The notes: generated from the sequence alone by a model not told the origin. DNA of 40,716 nt from Streptacidiphilus carbonis (GCF_000787775.1 NZ_BBPM01000020.1:1-40716), one strand, 5' to 3'. Positions 1 to 8,224 are shown, counted from the stretch's first letter. Made by a program: numbers and translations.

Positions 1-374
1 TCATTCGACCCGGTGCCGTGGACCGTCGACGGTGGCGGACCCTGGTCACAGAGCGTTGACCCGCTGTACGAGGCGAGCCTACCGCTCATGCGTTCACTCG
101 TTCTCTCCGTTCCGGACCGTGGTCAGCCACCCCGCCCCAACGGTGCGGACCGGGGGCGCATTCCCGGCAACCGGCAGCCCACTCCCGGCACTACTCCTCT
201 ATGGCAGCCTGAGGGATCGTCCGGGGAACCGCCCGCTGAACGGTGCAACACGGTTACCCGAACCGGGACCCGGCGCAGAAGCCGACATATGCAACGTCTA
301 AGGTGGCGTGGTACGCGCAGGACCGCCGGGAGGCTCGTCCCGGTCCTGCGGCTCTCCATCAACCAGGGGTGTTC
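1..374. other. Non-coding region upstream of ctaB
   Basis: I see no convincing gene here. It holds a perfect 12-bp palindrome, ACCGTCGACGGT, at 22-33, and a hairpin with 9-bp arms at 317-325 and 341-349 just before the ctaB start, probably in its mRNA leader. In Streptomyces, ctaB is usually divergent from a transketolase gene, so this may be a shared promoter region with that gene beyond the left edge; that is inference only. Confidence 0.5.
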
Positions 375-1316
375 GTGACCGCCGTCGAAACCCGCCCAGC
401 GGGGCTGGTCAAGGCGAACCCCGGGCAACGGCCGCTGCCGGCCCGTCTCGGGGCATTCGTCGCACTGACCAAGCCGCGGATCATCGAGCTGCTGCTGATC
501 ACCACCGTCCCGGTGATGTTCCTGGCGCAGCGCGGGGTCCCCGATCTGCTGCTGGTGCTGTACGTCGTGGTCGGCGGTTACCTGTCGGCCGGTGGCGCCA
601 ACGCCCTCAACATGTACATCGACCGCGACATCGACGCGCTGATGCACCGTACCGAGCGCCGTCCGCTGGTCACCGGGATGGTGTCGCCGCGCGAGTGCCT
701 GGTGTTCGGGATCGCGCTGGCGGTCGCCTCCACGGCTTGGCTGGCCGCGCTGGTGAACCCGCTGTCGGCGGCGCTGTCGCTGGCGGCGCTGCTCTTCTAC
801 GTCTTCGTCTACACCCTGGGCCTGAAGCGCCGCACCTCGCAGAACATCGTCTGGGGCGGCATCGCCGGCTGCATGCCGGTCTTCATCGGCTGGGCCGCGG
901 TCAGGGACTCGCTCGGCTGGGCGCCGGTGGTGCTGTTCCTGGTCATCTTCTTCTGGACGCCGCCGCACTACTGGCCGCTGTCGATGAAGGTGAAGGACGA
1001 CTACGCCAACGCCGGCGTCCCGATGCTCCCGGTGATCGCCACCAACGAGGCCGTCGCCAAGCAGATCGTGGCGTACAGCTGGGTGATGGTCGCGGTGTCG
1101 CTGGCGCTGTGGCCGCTGGGCCACACCAGCTGGCTCTACCCGGTGTCGGCGGTGCTGCTGGGGGCCTTCTGGCTGAAGGAGGCGCACGGGCTGCTGTCCC
1201 GCGCCAAGGCCGGGGTGGTCGGCGCCAAGCTGAAGGAGATGCGGCTGTTCCACTGGTCCATCACCTATCTGACGCTGCTGTTCGTCGAGATCGCGGTCGA
1301 CCCCTTCCTCAAGTAG
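375..1316 (+). CDS. ctaB: Protoheme IX farnesyltransferase (heme O synthase)
   Basis: Integral membrane UbiA-family prenyltransferase that attaches a farnesyl group to protoheme IX, giving heme O, the precursor of the heme A used by aa3-type cytochrome oxidase. The 313-residue product has the usual length and about eight or nine hydrophobic segments. The first Asp-rich motif is visible as N79-x3-D83-x3-D87 inside NMYIDRDID, and the second region is near [19 protein letters not shown] (about 200-220). I chose GTG 375 because AGGGG at 365-369 is a suitable ribosome site and the N-terminus ([10 protein letters not shown]) looks like actinobacterial CtaB; GTG 369 is an alternative, and the long upstream extension from 243 is unlikely. 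It works in the same pathway as ctaA, on the opposite strand about 0.6 kb downstream. Confidence 0.95.
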   Translation: MTAVETRPAGLVKANPGQRPLPARLGAFVALTKPRIIELLLITTVPVMFLAQRGVPDLLLVLYVVVGGYLSAGGANALNMYIDRDIDALMHRTERRPLVTGMVSPRECLVFGIALAVASTAWLAALVNPLSAALSLAALLFYVFVYTLGLKRRTSQNIVWGGIAGCMPVFIGWAAVRDSLGWAPVVLFLVIFFWTPPHYWPLSMKVKDDYANAGVPMLPVIATNEAVAKQIVAYSWVMVAVSLALWPLGHTSWLYPVSAVLLGAFWLKEAHGLLSRAKAGVVGAKLKEMRLFHWSITYLTLLFVEIAVDPFLK

Positions 1317-1364
1317 TCGGCCTCGAGCGGTCGTCTCAAGTGGTCGGCCGCTTCGAGCAGTCGG
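1309..1364 (+). repeat. Diverged tandem duplication at the 3' end of ctaB
   Basis: The stretch from 1309 (CTCAAGTAGTCGGCC then TCGAGCGGTCG) is repeated from 1336 (CTCAAGTGGTCGGCC, then TCGAGCAGTCG after three extra bases). The first copy contains the last ctaB codons and its TAG stop; in the second copy the TAG is TGG. It looks like a local duplication of the gene end. Confidence 0.55.
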
Positions 1365-1373
1365 CCAGGGATC

Positions 1374-1409
1374 AGCGCCCCGGTGTGCCACGCGGCACAC
1401 CGGGGCGCT
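1374..1409. terminator. Hairpin terminator after ctaB
   Basis: Perfect 16-bp stem (1374-1389 with 1394-1409) closed by the 4-base loop ACGC. There is no T-run, which is common for Streptomyces terminators. It lies 57 bp after the ctaB stop and just before the next gene's promoter. Confidence 0.8.
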
Positions 1410-1433
1410 GTCGTGCTGCGGCCTACCCGTGGG

Positions 1434-1449
1434 TAGCATCAGCCGTATG
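1434..1449 (+). promoter_or_regulatory. Candidate leaderless promoter of the 1447 gene
   Basis: TAGCAT at 1434-1439 fits the actinobacterial -10 pattern TAnnnT and sits 7 bases before ATG 1447, with no Shine-Dalgarno sequence. This geometry is typical of a leaderless transcript whose first base is the A of ATG. No clear -35 was seen; the upstream DNA is the ctaB terminator. Confidence 0.45.
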
Positions 1450-1788
1450 AGCGAAACGACCACTCCCGCCGCCCCCTCGGCTCGTGACGAGCGCCGTGCG
1501 GCCCGCATCGCCAAGCACATCAAGGCCTTCGCGGCGGCCCACGGCGGCAGCGCCGACGGGGTCGTCGAGTACGTCGGCGTGATCTCCACCCGGATCGCCC
1601 TGGTCGGCGCGGACGGCGCCTGGGGCGACCAGGTGGCGCCCAGCGTCGCGGTGGCCGAGCGGGCGGTCGAGCTCTCCGGGATCACCGTGCACGAGTCCTT
1701 CGAGGGCGAGCTGGGCCTGAAGGTCCGCACCGGCGCCTACGAGTGGAAGCGGATGGCCGGACTGCAGCTCGGCGGGAGCCAGACCTGA
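1447..1788 (+). CDS. Small conserved protein of unknown function
   Basis: A 113-residue soluble protein without signal peptide or membrane segment. I do not recognise a characterised family. It begins with a Thr/Pro/Ala-rich tail (1-15), then a basic helix (ERRAARIAKHIKAFAAAHG) and a compact mixed alpha/beta part with VVEYVGVISTRIALVGADGAWGD. ATG 1447 is preferred over in-frame GTG 1429 because of the -10-like TAGCAT placed for leaderless transcription. It sits alone between the ctaB terminator and the very strong hairpin shared with ctaA. GC pattern is that of a normal host gene. Its position suggests, but does not show, a link to heme or oxidase biogenesis. Confidence 0.8.
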   Translation: MSETTTPAAPSARDERRAARIAKHIKAFAAAHGGSADGVVEYVGVISTRIALVGADGAWGDQVAPSVAVAERAVELSGITVHESFEGELGLKVRTGAYEWKRMAGLQLGGSQT

Positions 1789-1789
1789 G

Positions 1790-1849
1790 GCAGGTATGCA
1801 GAAGGGGGACGGTCCGTGATTACGGACCGTCCCCCTTCTGCATACCTGC
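1790..1849. terminator. Bidirectional terminator, perfect 28-bp stem
   Basis: Arms 1790-1817 and 1822-1849 are perfectly complementary over 28 bp with the 4-base loop GATT. It starts one base after the stop codon (1786-1788) of the small gene and ends 42 bp before the ctaA stop on the other strand, so it can terminate both convergent units. The arm contains G5/C5 tracts. Confidence 0.9.
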
Positions 1850-1887
1850 TTGCGTCGTACCTGCCTGCGCCGTACCTGCTTGCTTCG
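1843..1887. repeat. Three tandem 15-bp repeats beside the terminator
   Basis: Three consecutive copies, TACCTGCTTGCGTCG (1843-1857), TACCTGCCTGCGCCG (1858-1872) and TACCTGCTTGCTTCG (1873-1887). The first copy overlaps the right arm of the 28-bp hairpin; the last ends 4 bp before the ctaA stop. Non-coding. Confidence 0.8.
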
Positions 1888-1891
1888 ACCG

Positions 1892-2872
1892 CTAGACCTG
1901 CGCCAGGCGCTCGGCCACCGCCTCGATGTTGGCCGGCCGCGGCAGCGCGCCGACCTCCGGGCGGGTGCGCAGCGACAGGTGCAGCCGCAGCACCGCCACC
2001 CAGACCAGGGCCGCGCCCAGCAGGTGCACCGCGACCAGCAGTTCAGGGGTGTGCGTGAAGTACTGCACGAAGCCGATCACGGCCTGCGACATCAGTACGA
2101 GGAAGAACTCGCGGGCCCGGCGGCGCGGTTCGGCCGGGGCGTCCACCGCCATCAGTACGAAGACCATCGCCAGCGCCAGGCCGATGGTGACCATGGCGAA
2201 GTCGGCGTGGAACTGGGTGATCTTCTCGGCGTCGAAGGGCATCCGCTTGACCGCGGCGCCGTCGCCGGAGTGCTTGCCGGTCCCGGTGGCCAGGGTGCCG
2301 GCCACGATCAGCGCCGAGGTCACCGCGATGGTCAGCCGCGACAGCTGGACCACCGGCCTGCCCACGGTGCGCACCGGTTCGCCGTCGCCCTCCCGGCTGC
2401 GCTGCCACATCGCCAGCGCGGTCAGGATCAGCACCGTCGAAGCCAGGAAGTGGCAGGCCACGATGAAGGGGTTGAGGTGCGTCAGCACCGTGATCCCGCC
2501 CAGGACCGCCTGAGCCACCGTCACCCAGAACTGCGCCCAGCCGAGCCGGGTCAGGCTGCGCCGCCAGGGACGGCCGCAGCGCGCGGCGATGATGGCCAGT
2601 CCGATCACGCCGCAGAGCACGTCGGTGAGCATCCGGTTGCCGAACTCGATGATGCCGTGGATGCCCATCGCGGGGGTGGTGGCGATGCTGCCGCCGGTAC
2701 AGGTCGGCCAGGTCGGACAGCCGAGGCCGGAGCTGGTCAGCCGCACCGCGCCGCCGGTCACCACGACCAGCACGCTCATCACCAGCGTCGCGAAGGCCGC
2801 CCAGCGGATGACCCGGTCGGGGACGGTGACGCGCTCGGCGAGGAGGGAGAAGGGTGTACGCACGCCAGTCAT
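1892..2872 (-). CDS. ctaA: Heme A synthase (COX15/CtaA family)
   Basis: Membrane oxygenase that converts heme O to heme A for the aa3 cytochrome oxidase. The 326-residue protein has about eight hydrophobic segments. Family landmarks are visible: the Cys pair C52 and C58 in GLGCPTWPTC on the first extracytoplasmic loop, H72 and the essential acidic E76 in HGIIEFGNR, and further paired heme-ligand histidines H132/H141 and H222/H283. ATG 2872 was chosen; the reading frame stays open upstream to 3154, but that part is Arg/Ala/Pro-rich and lacks family similarity. It converges on ctaB's neighbour, and the hairpin at 1790-1849 closes both units. Confidence 0.95.
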   Translation of the reverse strand: MTGVRTPFSLLAERVTVPDRVIRWAAFATLVMSVLVVVTGGAVRLTSSGLGCPTWPTCTGGSIATTPAMGIHGIIEFGNRMLTDVLCGVIGLAIIAARCGRPWRRSLTRLGWAQFWVTVAQAVLGGITVLTHLNPFIVACHFLASTVLILTALAMWQRSREGDGEPVRTVGRPVVQLSRLTIAVTSALIVAGTLATGTGKHSGDGAAVKRMPFDAEKITQFHADFAMVTIGLALAMVFVLMAVDAPAEPRRRAREFFLVLMSQAVIGFVQYFTHTPELLVAVHLLGAALVWVAVLRLHLSLRTRPEVGALPRPANIEAVAERLAQV

Positions 2873-2948
2873 CGTAGATTGCACGATTGAGGATCTTCCG
2901 GGCGGGTCTCCGGTGACACGCCCGGCGCTGACACGACCGCGGCCACGA

Positions 2949-2988
2949 CCGCGGCCCGCAACGGCGGAGGTGCCGGTGCGGGCCGCGG
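2949..2988 (-). terminator. Terminator after the LAETG surface protein gene
   Basis: Hairpin with perfect 12-bp arms 2949-2960 and 2977-2988; the loop can fold further (CGGC 2962-2965 with GCCG 2972-2975). It lies 20 bp downstream of the stop of the minus-strand gene ending at 3009 and upstream of ctaA, insulating ctaA. Confidence 0.65.
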
Positions 2989-3008
2989 GTCGAACAGTGG
3001 AGCGGTGA

Positions 3009-3917
3009 TCAGCTGTGGTTGCCCGCAGCGCGGCGACGCAGCACGAAGACCGCCGCACCGCCCGCGACGACCAGCGCGCCGGCGATGCCGGCGATGGTGC
3101 CGGTGCCGTCGCTGCCGGTCTCGGCCAGGCCGGTGCCGCCGCCGGAGGTAGCACCGGCGCTGACCGCCGCGACCTCAGTGGTGGACGCCGAGGCGGACGC
3201 CGAGCCGGAGGCGGCCTCGACCGAGGACGACGCCGAAGCGCTGTCGGACGGGGTCGTGGTGGCCGAGTCGCTCGCCGACGGGCTCACCGAGGTGCCGGCA
3301 GAGGCAGAGGCAGAGGCCGAGGTGCTGGCCGAGGCCGAGGTGCTGGCGGAGGCGCTGACCGAGGTGCTGGGGGCGGCCGAGCAGGTCTTGCTGCCGCCGT
3401 TCCAGGACTTGATCAGACCGCTGTCACCGGAGAACACGCCGTTGGGGTAGTGCGGGGCGTTGTCCCCGGAGTAGACCTTGGACCCCTTGTAGAGGTCGAT
3501 CTGGCCGAAGCAGCCGACGTCCGGGACCTTCACCGAGAGCTGCGCCGAGTGGCCGGCCTGCACGGTGGCGTGGGCGACGTCGACCAGCGTCTGGGTACCC
3601 GAGGTGGCCCAGGTGGCGCCCTCGGTGGCGTAGGAGGCCAGCGAGACGTCGCAGCTGCCGTGGCCGTCGGTCTTGACGGTGATCTGCACGGTGCCGGCGG
3701 CGGTCGGGACCAGCGAGTCCGAGGTGGAGATCGAGCAGTCGCCGTGGGAGCCGGTGGTGACCGACTGCGAGTGGCTGGAGCTGAAGCCGGTCTGGTGGCC
3801 GCTCCAGCCCTGGCCGGCTGCGAACGAGGTGCCCGCGGCACCGAGGCCGAGGGCAAGGGCCGCGGAGCCGGTACCGGCTATGCGCAGCAGTGTTGCGGTA
3901 CGACGAGTGTGGGACAC
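3009..3917 (-). CDS. LAETG-anchored (class E sortase) surface protein
   Basis: A secreted 302-residue protein probably linked to peptidoglycan. Order: signal peptide (about 1-34, RR then a hydrophobic run ending SFAA); a globular part (35-180) with four Cys (C61, C89, C136, C179) that could form disulfides; a Ser/Ala/Thr-rich low-complexity stalk (181-255) with repeated SAS units; the sorting motif LAETG (264-268); a hydrophobic segment; and a basic tail (RRRAAGNHS). LAxTG is the class E sortase signal of Streptomyces. GTG 3917 has a good ribosome site (AAGGGAAG). The globular part is not a family I recognise. The stalk DNA is built of about 18-bp repeats, so its length probably varies between strains. 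The sortase is not in the window. Confidence 0.88.
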   Translation of the reverse strand: MSHTRRTATLLRIAGTGSAALALGLGAAGTSFAAGQGWSGHQTGFSSSHSQSVTTGSHGDCSISTSDSLVPTAAGTVQITVKTDGHGSCDVSLASYATEGATWATSGTQTLVDVAHATVQAGHSAQLSVKVPDVGCFGQIDLYKGSKVYSGDNAPHYPNGVFSGDSGLIKSWNGGSKTCSAAPSTSVSASASTSASASTSASASASAGTSVSPSASDSATTTPSDSASASSSVEAASGSASASASTTEVAAVSAGATSGGGTGLAETGSDGTGTIAGIAGALVVAGGAAVFVLRRRAAGNHS

Positions 3918-4017
3918 GTCTTCCCTTTACTTTCCGGTCGAGCCTGGATCAGGTGGCACGCCCGAGGGCGGCCGGCGAGGACCGGAGTGGATGCACGTTC
4001 CCCCTCTTCCCCCTCAG

Positions 4018-4057
4018 GAGCATCACACATGCTCAATTTTCCCTGCAGTGTTGTCAA
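4018..4057 (-). promoter_or_regulatory. Candidate promoter and operator of the LAETG gene
   Basis: On the minus strand a perfect -35 TTGACA (4057-4052) is followed after 17 bp by GAGCAT (4034-4029). The -10-like hexamer is also one arm of an inverted repeat, GAGCAT-N5-ATGCTC (4018-4034), so a repressor could overlap the promoter. The flank (4050-4080) includes an A7 run and is unusually AT-rich for this genome. Confidence 0.45.
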
Positions 4058-4155
4058 TTCACAAAAAAACAGACAATTGCCGGGGAATGCGGAGCGAACG
4101 GCGGGCAGACCGCGGAAATTGTTCCACGGCTGTTACGACCCGCCGTTGCGGCCCT

Positions 4156-4926
4156 TCACTCCCAGCGGAAGAACCGGGCCGCCGCGGCCAGCGCCACGAC
4201 CGCCCAGGCGGCGAGGACGCCCACGTCGCCCCAGGGCATTCCGGCGCCCTGCTGCAGTACCGCGCGCAGCCCGTCCGACAGTGCGCTGATCGGCAGCGCT
4301 TCCAGCACCGGGCGCACCGCCCCGGGGAACCTGGACAGCGGCACGATCACCCCGCCGGCCAGCAGCAGCAGGATGAAGACCAGGTTGGCGGCGGCCAGGG
4401 TGGCCTCGGCCCGCAGGGTCCCGGCCATCAGAAGGCCCAGCCCGGAGAAGGCTGCGGTGCCCAGCAGCAGGAGCAGCAGCACGGCGGCGGGGTCGCCCTG
4501 CGGGTGCCAGCCCAGCAGCAGCGCGATCACCGACAGCAGGGCGACCTGCAGCACCTCGGTGACCAGCACGCTGCCGGTCTTGGCGGTCATCAGCGCCCAG
4601 CGCGGCAGCGGACTGGCGCCCAGCCGCTTGAGCACGCCGTAGCGGCGCTCGAAGCCGGTGGCGATGGCCTGCCCGGTGAAGGCGGTGGACAGCACGGCGA
4701 GGGCGAGCAGCCCCGGCGCGAGGAAGTCGACCCGCGCCCCGGGGCCGGTGGTGCTGACGATGTCGACCGCGCTGAACAGCACCAGCAGCACGCTGGGGAT
4801 GACCACGGTGAGCAGCAGCTGCTCGCCGTTGCGCAGCAGCATCTTCGTCTCCAGGCCGGTCTGCGCCCTGAGCATCACGCCGATGGGCGCGGCGCCCGGC
4901 TGCGGGGCGTAACTGGTGCTGCTCAT
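4156..4926 (-). CDS. ABC-2 type transporter permease
   Basis: A 256-residue integral membrane protein of the ABC-2 family, forming the channel for the ATPase encoded just upstream. About six hydrophobic segments are visible, starting with QLLLTVVIPSVLLVLFSAV (about 38-56) and ending with VGVLAAWAVVALAAAARFF. ATG 4926 overlaps the ATPase stop as ATGA (4923-4926), indicating translational coupling. A longer frame to 5193 is only the antisense shadow of the ATPase gene. The substrate cannot be read from the sequence; two-component exporters of this type carry drugs, lipids or peptides. This pair is commonly found beside suf in actinomycetes, but a functional link is unproven. Confidence 0.9.
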   Translation of the reverse strand: MSSTSYAPQPGAAPIGVMLRAQTGLETKMLLRNGEQLLLTVVIPSVLLVLFSAVDIVSTTGPGARVDFLAPGLLALAVLSTAFTGQAIATGFERRYGVLKRLGASPLPRWALMTAKTGSVLVTEVLQVALLSVIALLLGWHPQGDPAAVLLLLLLGTAAFSGLGLLMAGTLRAEATLAAANLVFILLLLAGGVIVPLSRFPGAVRPVLEALPISALSDGLRAVLQQGAGMPWGDVGVLAAWAVVALAAAARFFRWE

Positions 4927-5852
4927 GCGCGGAGGTCCCGTCCGGTGAGTTCGATGAAGACGTCTTCGAGGGTGCGGCGGCCCACCGCCAGCTGCTCCGG
5001 CATCACCCCGGACTGGGCGCACCAGCTGGTGAGGGTGGCCAGCAACTGGGGGTCGACCGAGCCCTCGACCAGGTAGGCGCCGGGGGTGGCCTCGGCCACG
5101 GCGGTGCCGTCCGGCAGCGCCTTGAGCAGGCCGCCCAGGTCCAGGCCCGGACGGGCGCGGAAGCGCACCGTGTCGGCGGCCTCGCTGCGGCACAGTTCCT
5201 CGGGGCTGCCCTCGGCGATCACCCGGCCGCCGTCCACGATGGCCACCCGGTCGGCGAGCTGCTCGGCCTCGTCCATGTGATGGGTGGTCAGCACCAGCGT
5301 CACGCCGTCCCGGCGCAGGTCCCGGACCAGGTCCCAGGTGGCGCGGCGGGCGTGCGGGTCCAGGCCCGCCGTGGGCTCGTCCAGGAAGACCAGCTCGGGA
5401 CGGCCGACCACGGCCATGGCCAGGGCGAGCCGCTGCTGCTGGCCGCCGGAGAGCCGGCGGTAGGAGGTGCGACCGCAGGAGTCCAGGCCGAGGCGGGCGG
5501 CCAGCTCGTCCACGTCCAGCGGGTGGGCGTGCAGTCTTGCCGTGTGCCGGAGCATCTCCAGGGCGCGCGCGCCGGGGTAGATGCCGCCGGACTGGAGCAT
5601 CACCCCGATCCGCGGGCGCATCTGAGCGGCCTGCGCCGGGTCGCCCGGGTCCAGGCCCAGCACCCGTACGGTGCCGGCGTCGGCGCGGCGGTAGCCCTCG
5701 CAGGTCTCGATGGTGGTGGTCTTGCCCGCACCGTTGGGGCCGAGCACGGCGGTGACGCCGCCCCGGCGCACGGTGAGGTCCAGGCCGTTCACCGCCGTCT
5801 TGTCGCCGTACCGCTTGACCAGGCCGGTGACCGCGACCGCTTCGGATTGCAT
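4923..5852 (-). CDS. ABC transporter ATP-binding protein (DrrA/CcmA-type)
   Basis: A 309-residue cytoplasmic ATPase that powers the adjacent ABC-2 permease. Walker A GPNGAGKTT (38-46), Q-loop Gln87, signature LSGGQQQR (134-141), Walker B LVFLDEP (154-160) and a switch His in LTTHHMDEAE (about 190) are all intact, followed by the about 90-residue C-terminal domain typical of drug or antibiotic exporters of the DrrA group. It is divergent from sufR, and TAGACT at 5865-5860 stands 7 bases before its ATG, fitting leaderless transcription. Because the 147-bp gap to sufR also holds an iron-box-like sequence, expression could respond to iron; this is inference. Confidence 0.92.
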   Translation of the reverse strand: MQSEAVAVTGLVKRYGDKTAVNGLDLTVRRGGVTAVLGPNGAGKTTTIETCEGYRRADAGTVRVLGLDPGDPAQAAQMRPRIGVMLQSGGIYPGARALEMLRHTARLHAHPLDVDELAARLGLDSCGRTSYRRLSGGQQQRLALAMAVVGRPELVFLDEPTAGLDPHARRATWDLVRDLRRDGVTLVLTTHHMDEAEQLADRVAIVDGGRVIAEGSPEELCRSEAADTVRFRARPGLDLGGLLKALPDGTAVAEATPGAYLVEGSVDPQLLATLTSWCAQSGVMPEQLAVGRRTLEDVFIELTGRDLRA

Positions 5853-5859
5853 GGCGAAG

Positions 5860-5865
5860 AGTCTA
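5860..5865 (-). promoter_or_regulatory. -10 box for leaderless ABC ATPase transcript
   Basis: On the minus strand TAGACT (5865-5860) lies exactly 7 bases before ATG 5852 and there is no Shine-Dalgarno, the usual picture for a leaderless mRNA. The -35 is weak. Confidence 0.45.
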
Positions 5866-5909
5866 CGAAGCGGACGGATCGGGACCGCGCGCGGGATCGA
5901 AAGCGCAGG

Positions 5910-5928
5910 TCAAGTTAGGCAATCCTTA
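5910..5928. promoter_or_regulatory. Iron-box-like sequence (IdeR/DmdR type)
   Basis: The 19 bases at 5910-5928 match the Streptomyces DmdR iron box (TTAGGTTAGGCTCACCTAA, from memory) at 13 of 19 positions, including the GTTAGGC core and CCTTA. It lies in the gap between the divergent ABC exporter and sufR. DmdR/IdeR binding would connect Fe-S assembly with iron supply. Six mismatches make this tentative. Confidence 0.35.
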
Positions 5929-5963
5929 GTGATAGATCAGACAGCGGACGCTCTTGAAGAGAG

Positions 5964-6000
5964 TTGTCCCGACGGAATGAATTACGCAACAATGGCGTTG
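5964..6000 (+). promoter_or_regulatory. suf operon promoter with SufR operator
   Basis: A perfect CAAC-N6-GTTG inverted repeat occupies 5987-6000 (CAAC 5987-5990, GTTG 5997-6000), the motif known for SufR repressors. It overlaps both a -10-like AACAAT (5988-5993; a TTGTCC -35 lies at 5964-5969, 18 bp away) and the first base of the sufR GTG. Bound SufR would block RNA polymerase directly, giving autorepression of the whole operon; the GTG would lie at the transcript start. Confidence 0.75.
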
Positions 6001-6815
6001 TGAAATACATGCGGGAGCGCGAGGAGGGACCCGAGGCAGTCGCTGATGCGACCGCCGCGGCCGTCATGCCCTCCGCCGTCTCCTCGCGGGAGCGGGTCGC
6101 CCGCTCCATTCTGGACCACGGGCCGAGCAGCGCCGCCGACCTCGCCGAGCGGCTGGGCGTCACCCAGGCGGCCGTCCGCCGTCATCTGGATTCGCTGCTC
6201 GCCGCTGGCCTGGTCGCCGCCCGCGAGCAGAAGGTCTACGGGCACCGCGGCCGCGGCCGCCCCGCCAAGGTCTTCCTGCTCACCGACTCAGGGCGGGACG
6301 CCTTCTACCAGGCCTACGACCAGTTGGCCGCCGACGCGCTGCGCTTCCTGGCCGAGGCCGCCGGCGGCGGCGAGGCGGGCCGCGAGGCGCTGGCCGCCTT
6401 CGCCCGGGCCCGGCTGGCCCGCGACGCGGACCGCTACCGCGAAGCGCTCGGCGACGGGCTCGGCGAGGGTGGGAGCGATCGTGAGCTCACCCCCACCGAG
6501 AAGCTCGCCGGGGCGCTGTCCACCGACGGGTACGCTGCCACGGTGCGGCGTGCGCCTCTCGGAGAGCAGCTCTGCCAGCACCACTGCCCGGTCGCGCACA
6601 TCGCCGAGCAGTTCCCGCAGTTCTGCGAGGCCGAGACCGAGGTCTTCTCGCAGCTGCTGGGCACCCATGTGCAGCGGCTGGCCACCATCGCCCACGGCGA
6701 CGGGGTCTGCACCACCTTCGTGCCCACCCCGGCCGTACCGGCCCACACGCTTTCCGTTACCGACACCAGTTCACCAGTCTCAAGTTCACCAGTCTCCGGG
6801 AGGAACCCCGAATGA
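6000..6815 (+). CDS. sufR: SufR-type Fe-S responsive repressor of the suf operon
   Basis: Winged-helix regulator, 271 residues, expected to carry a [4Fe-4S] or [2Fe-2S] cluster when Fe-S supply is good and then repress suf. The HTH lies at about 44-66 ([22 protein letters not shown]), the wing near [12 protein letters not shown], and the C-terminal half holds C192, C196, C209 and C237; the C196-x12-C209 spacing matches SufR proteins. I chose GTG 6000 ([10 protein letters not shown]) because the operator covers it; TTG 5964 or ATG 6009 are alternatives. The stop overlaps sufB (ATGA, 6812-6815), so it is the first gene of the operon it controls. The last about 20 residues are a Ser/Pro/Val tail from a 15-bp duplication, unlikely to matter for the fold. 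Confidence 0.92.
   Translation: MKYMREREEGPEAVADATAAAVMPSAVSSRERVARSILDHGPSSAADLAERLGVTQAAVRRHLDSLLAAGLVAAREQKVYGHRGRGRPAKVFLLTDSGRDAFYQAYDQLAADALRFLAEAAGGGEAGREALAAFARARLARDADRYREALGDGLGEGGSDRELTPTEKLAGALSTDGYAATVRRAPLGEQLCQHHCPVAHIAEQFPQFCEAETEVFSQLLGTHVQRLATIAHGDGVCTTFVPTPAVPAHTLSVTDTSSPVSSSPVSGRNPE
6768..6796 (+). repeat. 15-bp duplication in the sufR 3' end
   Basis: AGTTCACCAGTCTC occurs at 6768-6781 and again at 6783-6796, a 15-bp period that keeps frame and encodes SSPVS twice. Confidence 0.8.
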
Positions 6816-8224
6816 CCACCACCGCTCACCCGGAGCTTGAGGGCCTGGGCACCTACGAGTTCGGCTGGTCCGACTCCGACGCCGCAGGCGCGGCCGCCAA
6901 GCGCGGTCTGTCCGAGGCCGTCGTCCGCGACATCTCGGCCAAGAAGTCCGAGCCGGAGTGGATGCTGAACCTTCGCCTCAAGGGCCTGAAGCTGTTCGGC
7001 AAGAAGCCCATGCCGACCTGGGGCTCCGACCTCACCGGCATCGACTTCGACAACATCAAGTACTTCGTGCGTTCCACCGAGAAGCAGGCGGAGTCCTGGG
7101 AGGACCTGCCCGCCGACATCAAGAACACCTACGACAAGCTCGGCATCCCGGAGGCGGAGAAGCAGCGCCTGGTCGCCGGTGTCGCGGCGCAGTACGAGTC
7201 CGAGGTCGTCTACCACCAGATCCGCGAGGACCTGGAGGAGCAGGGCGTGATCTTCCTCGACACGGACACCGCGCTGAAGCAGCACCCGGAGCTGTTCCAG
7301 GAGTACTTCGGCACCGTCATCCCGGTCGGCGACAACAAGTTCGCCTCGCTGAACAGCGCGGTGTGGTCCGGCGGCTCGTTCATCTACGTGCCGAAGGGCG
7401 TGCGCGTGGACATCCCGCTGCAGGCCTACTTCCGGATCAACACCGAGAACATGGGCCAGTTCGAGCGGACGCTGATCATCGTCGACGAGGACGCCTACGT
7501 CCACTACGTCGAGGGCTGCACCGCGCCGATCTACTCCTCGGACTCGCTGCACAGCGCCGTGGTGGAGATCATCGTGAAGAAGGGCGGCCGCTGCCGCTAC
7601 ACGACCATCCAGAACTGGTCGAACAACGTCTACAACCTGGTGACCAAGCGGGCCGTGGCCTACGAGGGCGCGACCATGGAGTGGGTCGACGGCAACATCG
7701 GCTCCAAGGTCACCATGAAGTACCCGGCCGTCTACCTGATGGGCGAGCACGCCAAGGGCGAGACCCTGTCGATCGCCTTCGCGGGCGAGGGCCAGCACCA
7801 GGACGCCGGGGCCAAGATGGTCCACATGGCGCCCAACACCTCCTCCAACATCGTCTCCAAGTCGGTGGCGCGAGGCGGCGGCCGGACCTCCTACCGCGGT
7901 CTGATCGAGATCGGCGAGGGCTCCAAGGGCGCCAAGTCCAACGTGCTCTGCGACGCGCTGCTGGTGGACACCATCTCCCGCTCGGACACCTACCCCTATG
8001 TGGACGTCCGCGAGGACGACGTGTCCATGGGCCACGAGGCGACCGTCTCCAAGGTCAGCGAGGACCAGCTGTTCTACCTGATGAGCCGCGGTCTGACCGA
8101 GTTCGAGGCGATGGCGATGATCGTGCGCGGCTTCGTCGAGCCGATCGCCAAGGAGCTCCCGATGGAGTACGCGCTGGAGCTCAACCGGCTGATCGAGCTG
8201 CAGATGGAGGGCTCGGTCGGCTGA
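6812..8224 (+). CDS. sufB: Fe-S cluster assembly scaffold SufB
   Basis: Subunit of the SufBCD scaffold complex on which Fe-S clusters are built. The 470-residue length is standard. The C-terminal beta-helix core is well conserved: C380 in [11 protein letters not shown] corresponds to the essential E. coli SufB cysteine near the SufD interface, and H408/E409 in MGHEATVSK are the cluster-linked pair. Start ATG 6812 overlaps the sufR stop; the gene follows with no internal promoter seen. A 59-bp gap separates it from sufD. No oddities. Confidence 0.98.
   Translation: MTTTAHPELEGLGTYEFGWSDSDAAGAAAKRGLSEAVVRDISAKKSEPEWMLNLRLKGLKLFGKKPMPTWGSDLTGIDFDNIKYFVRSTEKQAESWEDLPADIKNTYDKLGIPEAEKQRLVAGVAAQYESEVVYHQIREDLEEQGVIFLDTDTALKQHPELFQEYFGTVIPVGDNKFASLNSAVWSGGSFIYVPKGVRVDIPLQAYFRINTENMGQFERTLIIVDEDAYVHYVEGCTAPIYSSDSLHSAVVEIIVKKGGRCRYTTIQNWSNNVYNLVTKRAVAYEGATMEWVDGNIGSKVTMKYPAVYLMGEHAKGETLSIAFAGEGQHQDAGAKMVHMAPNTSSNIVSKSVARGGGRTSYRGLIEIGEGSKGAKSNVLCDALLVDTISRSDTYPYVDVREDDVSMGHEATVSKVSEDQLFYLMSRGLTEFEAMAMIVRGFVEPIAKELPMEYALELNRLIELQMEGSVG

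Noticed and set aside
123-1730. Minus-strand open frame over ctaB
   Set aside because: Antisense to ctaB and the 1447 gene; translation is Arg/Gly/His-rich without motifs.
1843-1887. CRISPR-like short repeats
   Set aside because: 15-bp tandem copies without spacers and without cas genes; a minisatellite, not a CRISPR array.
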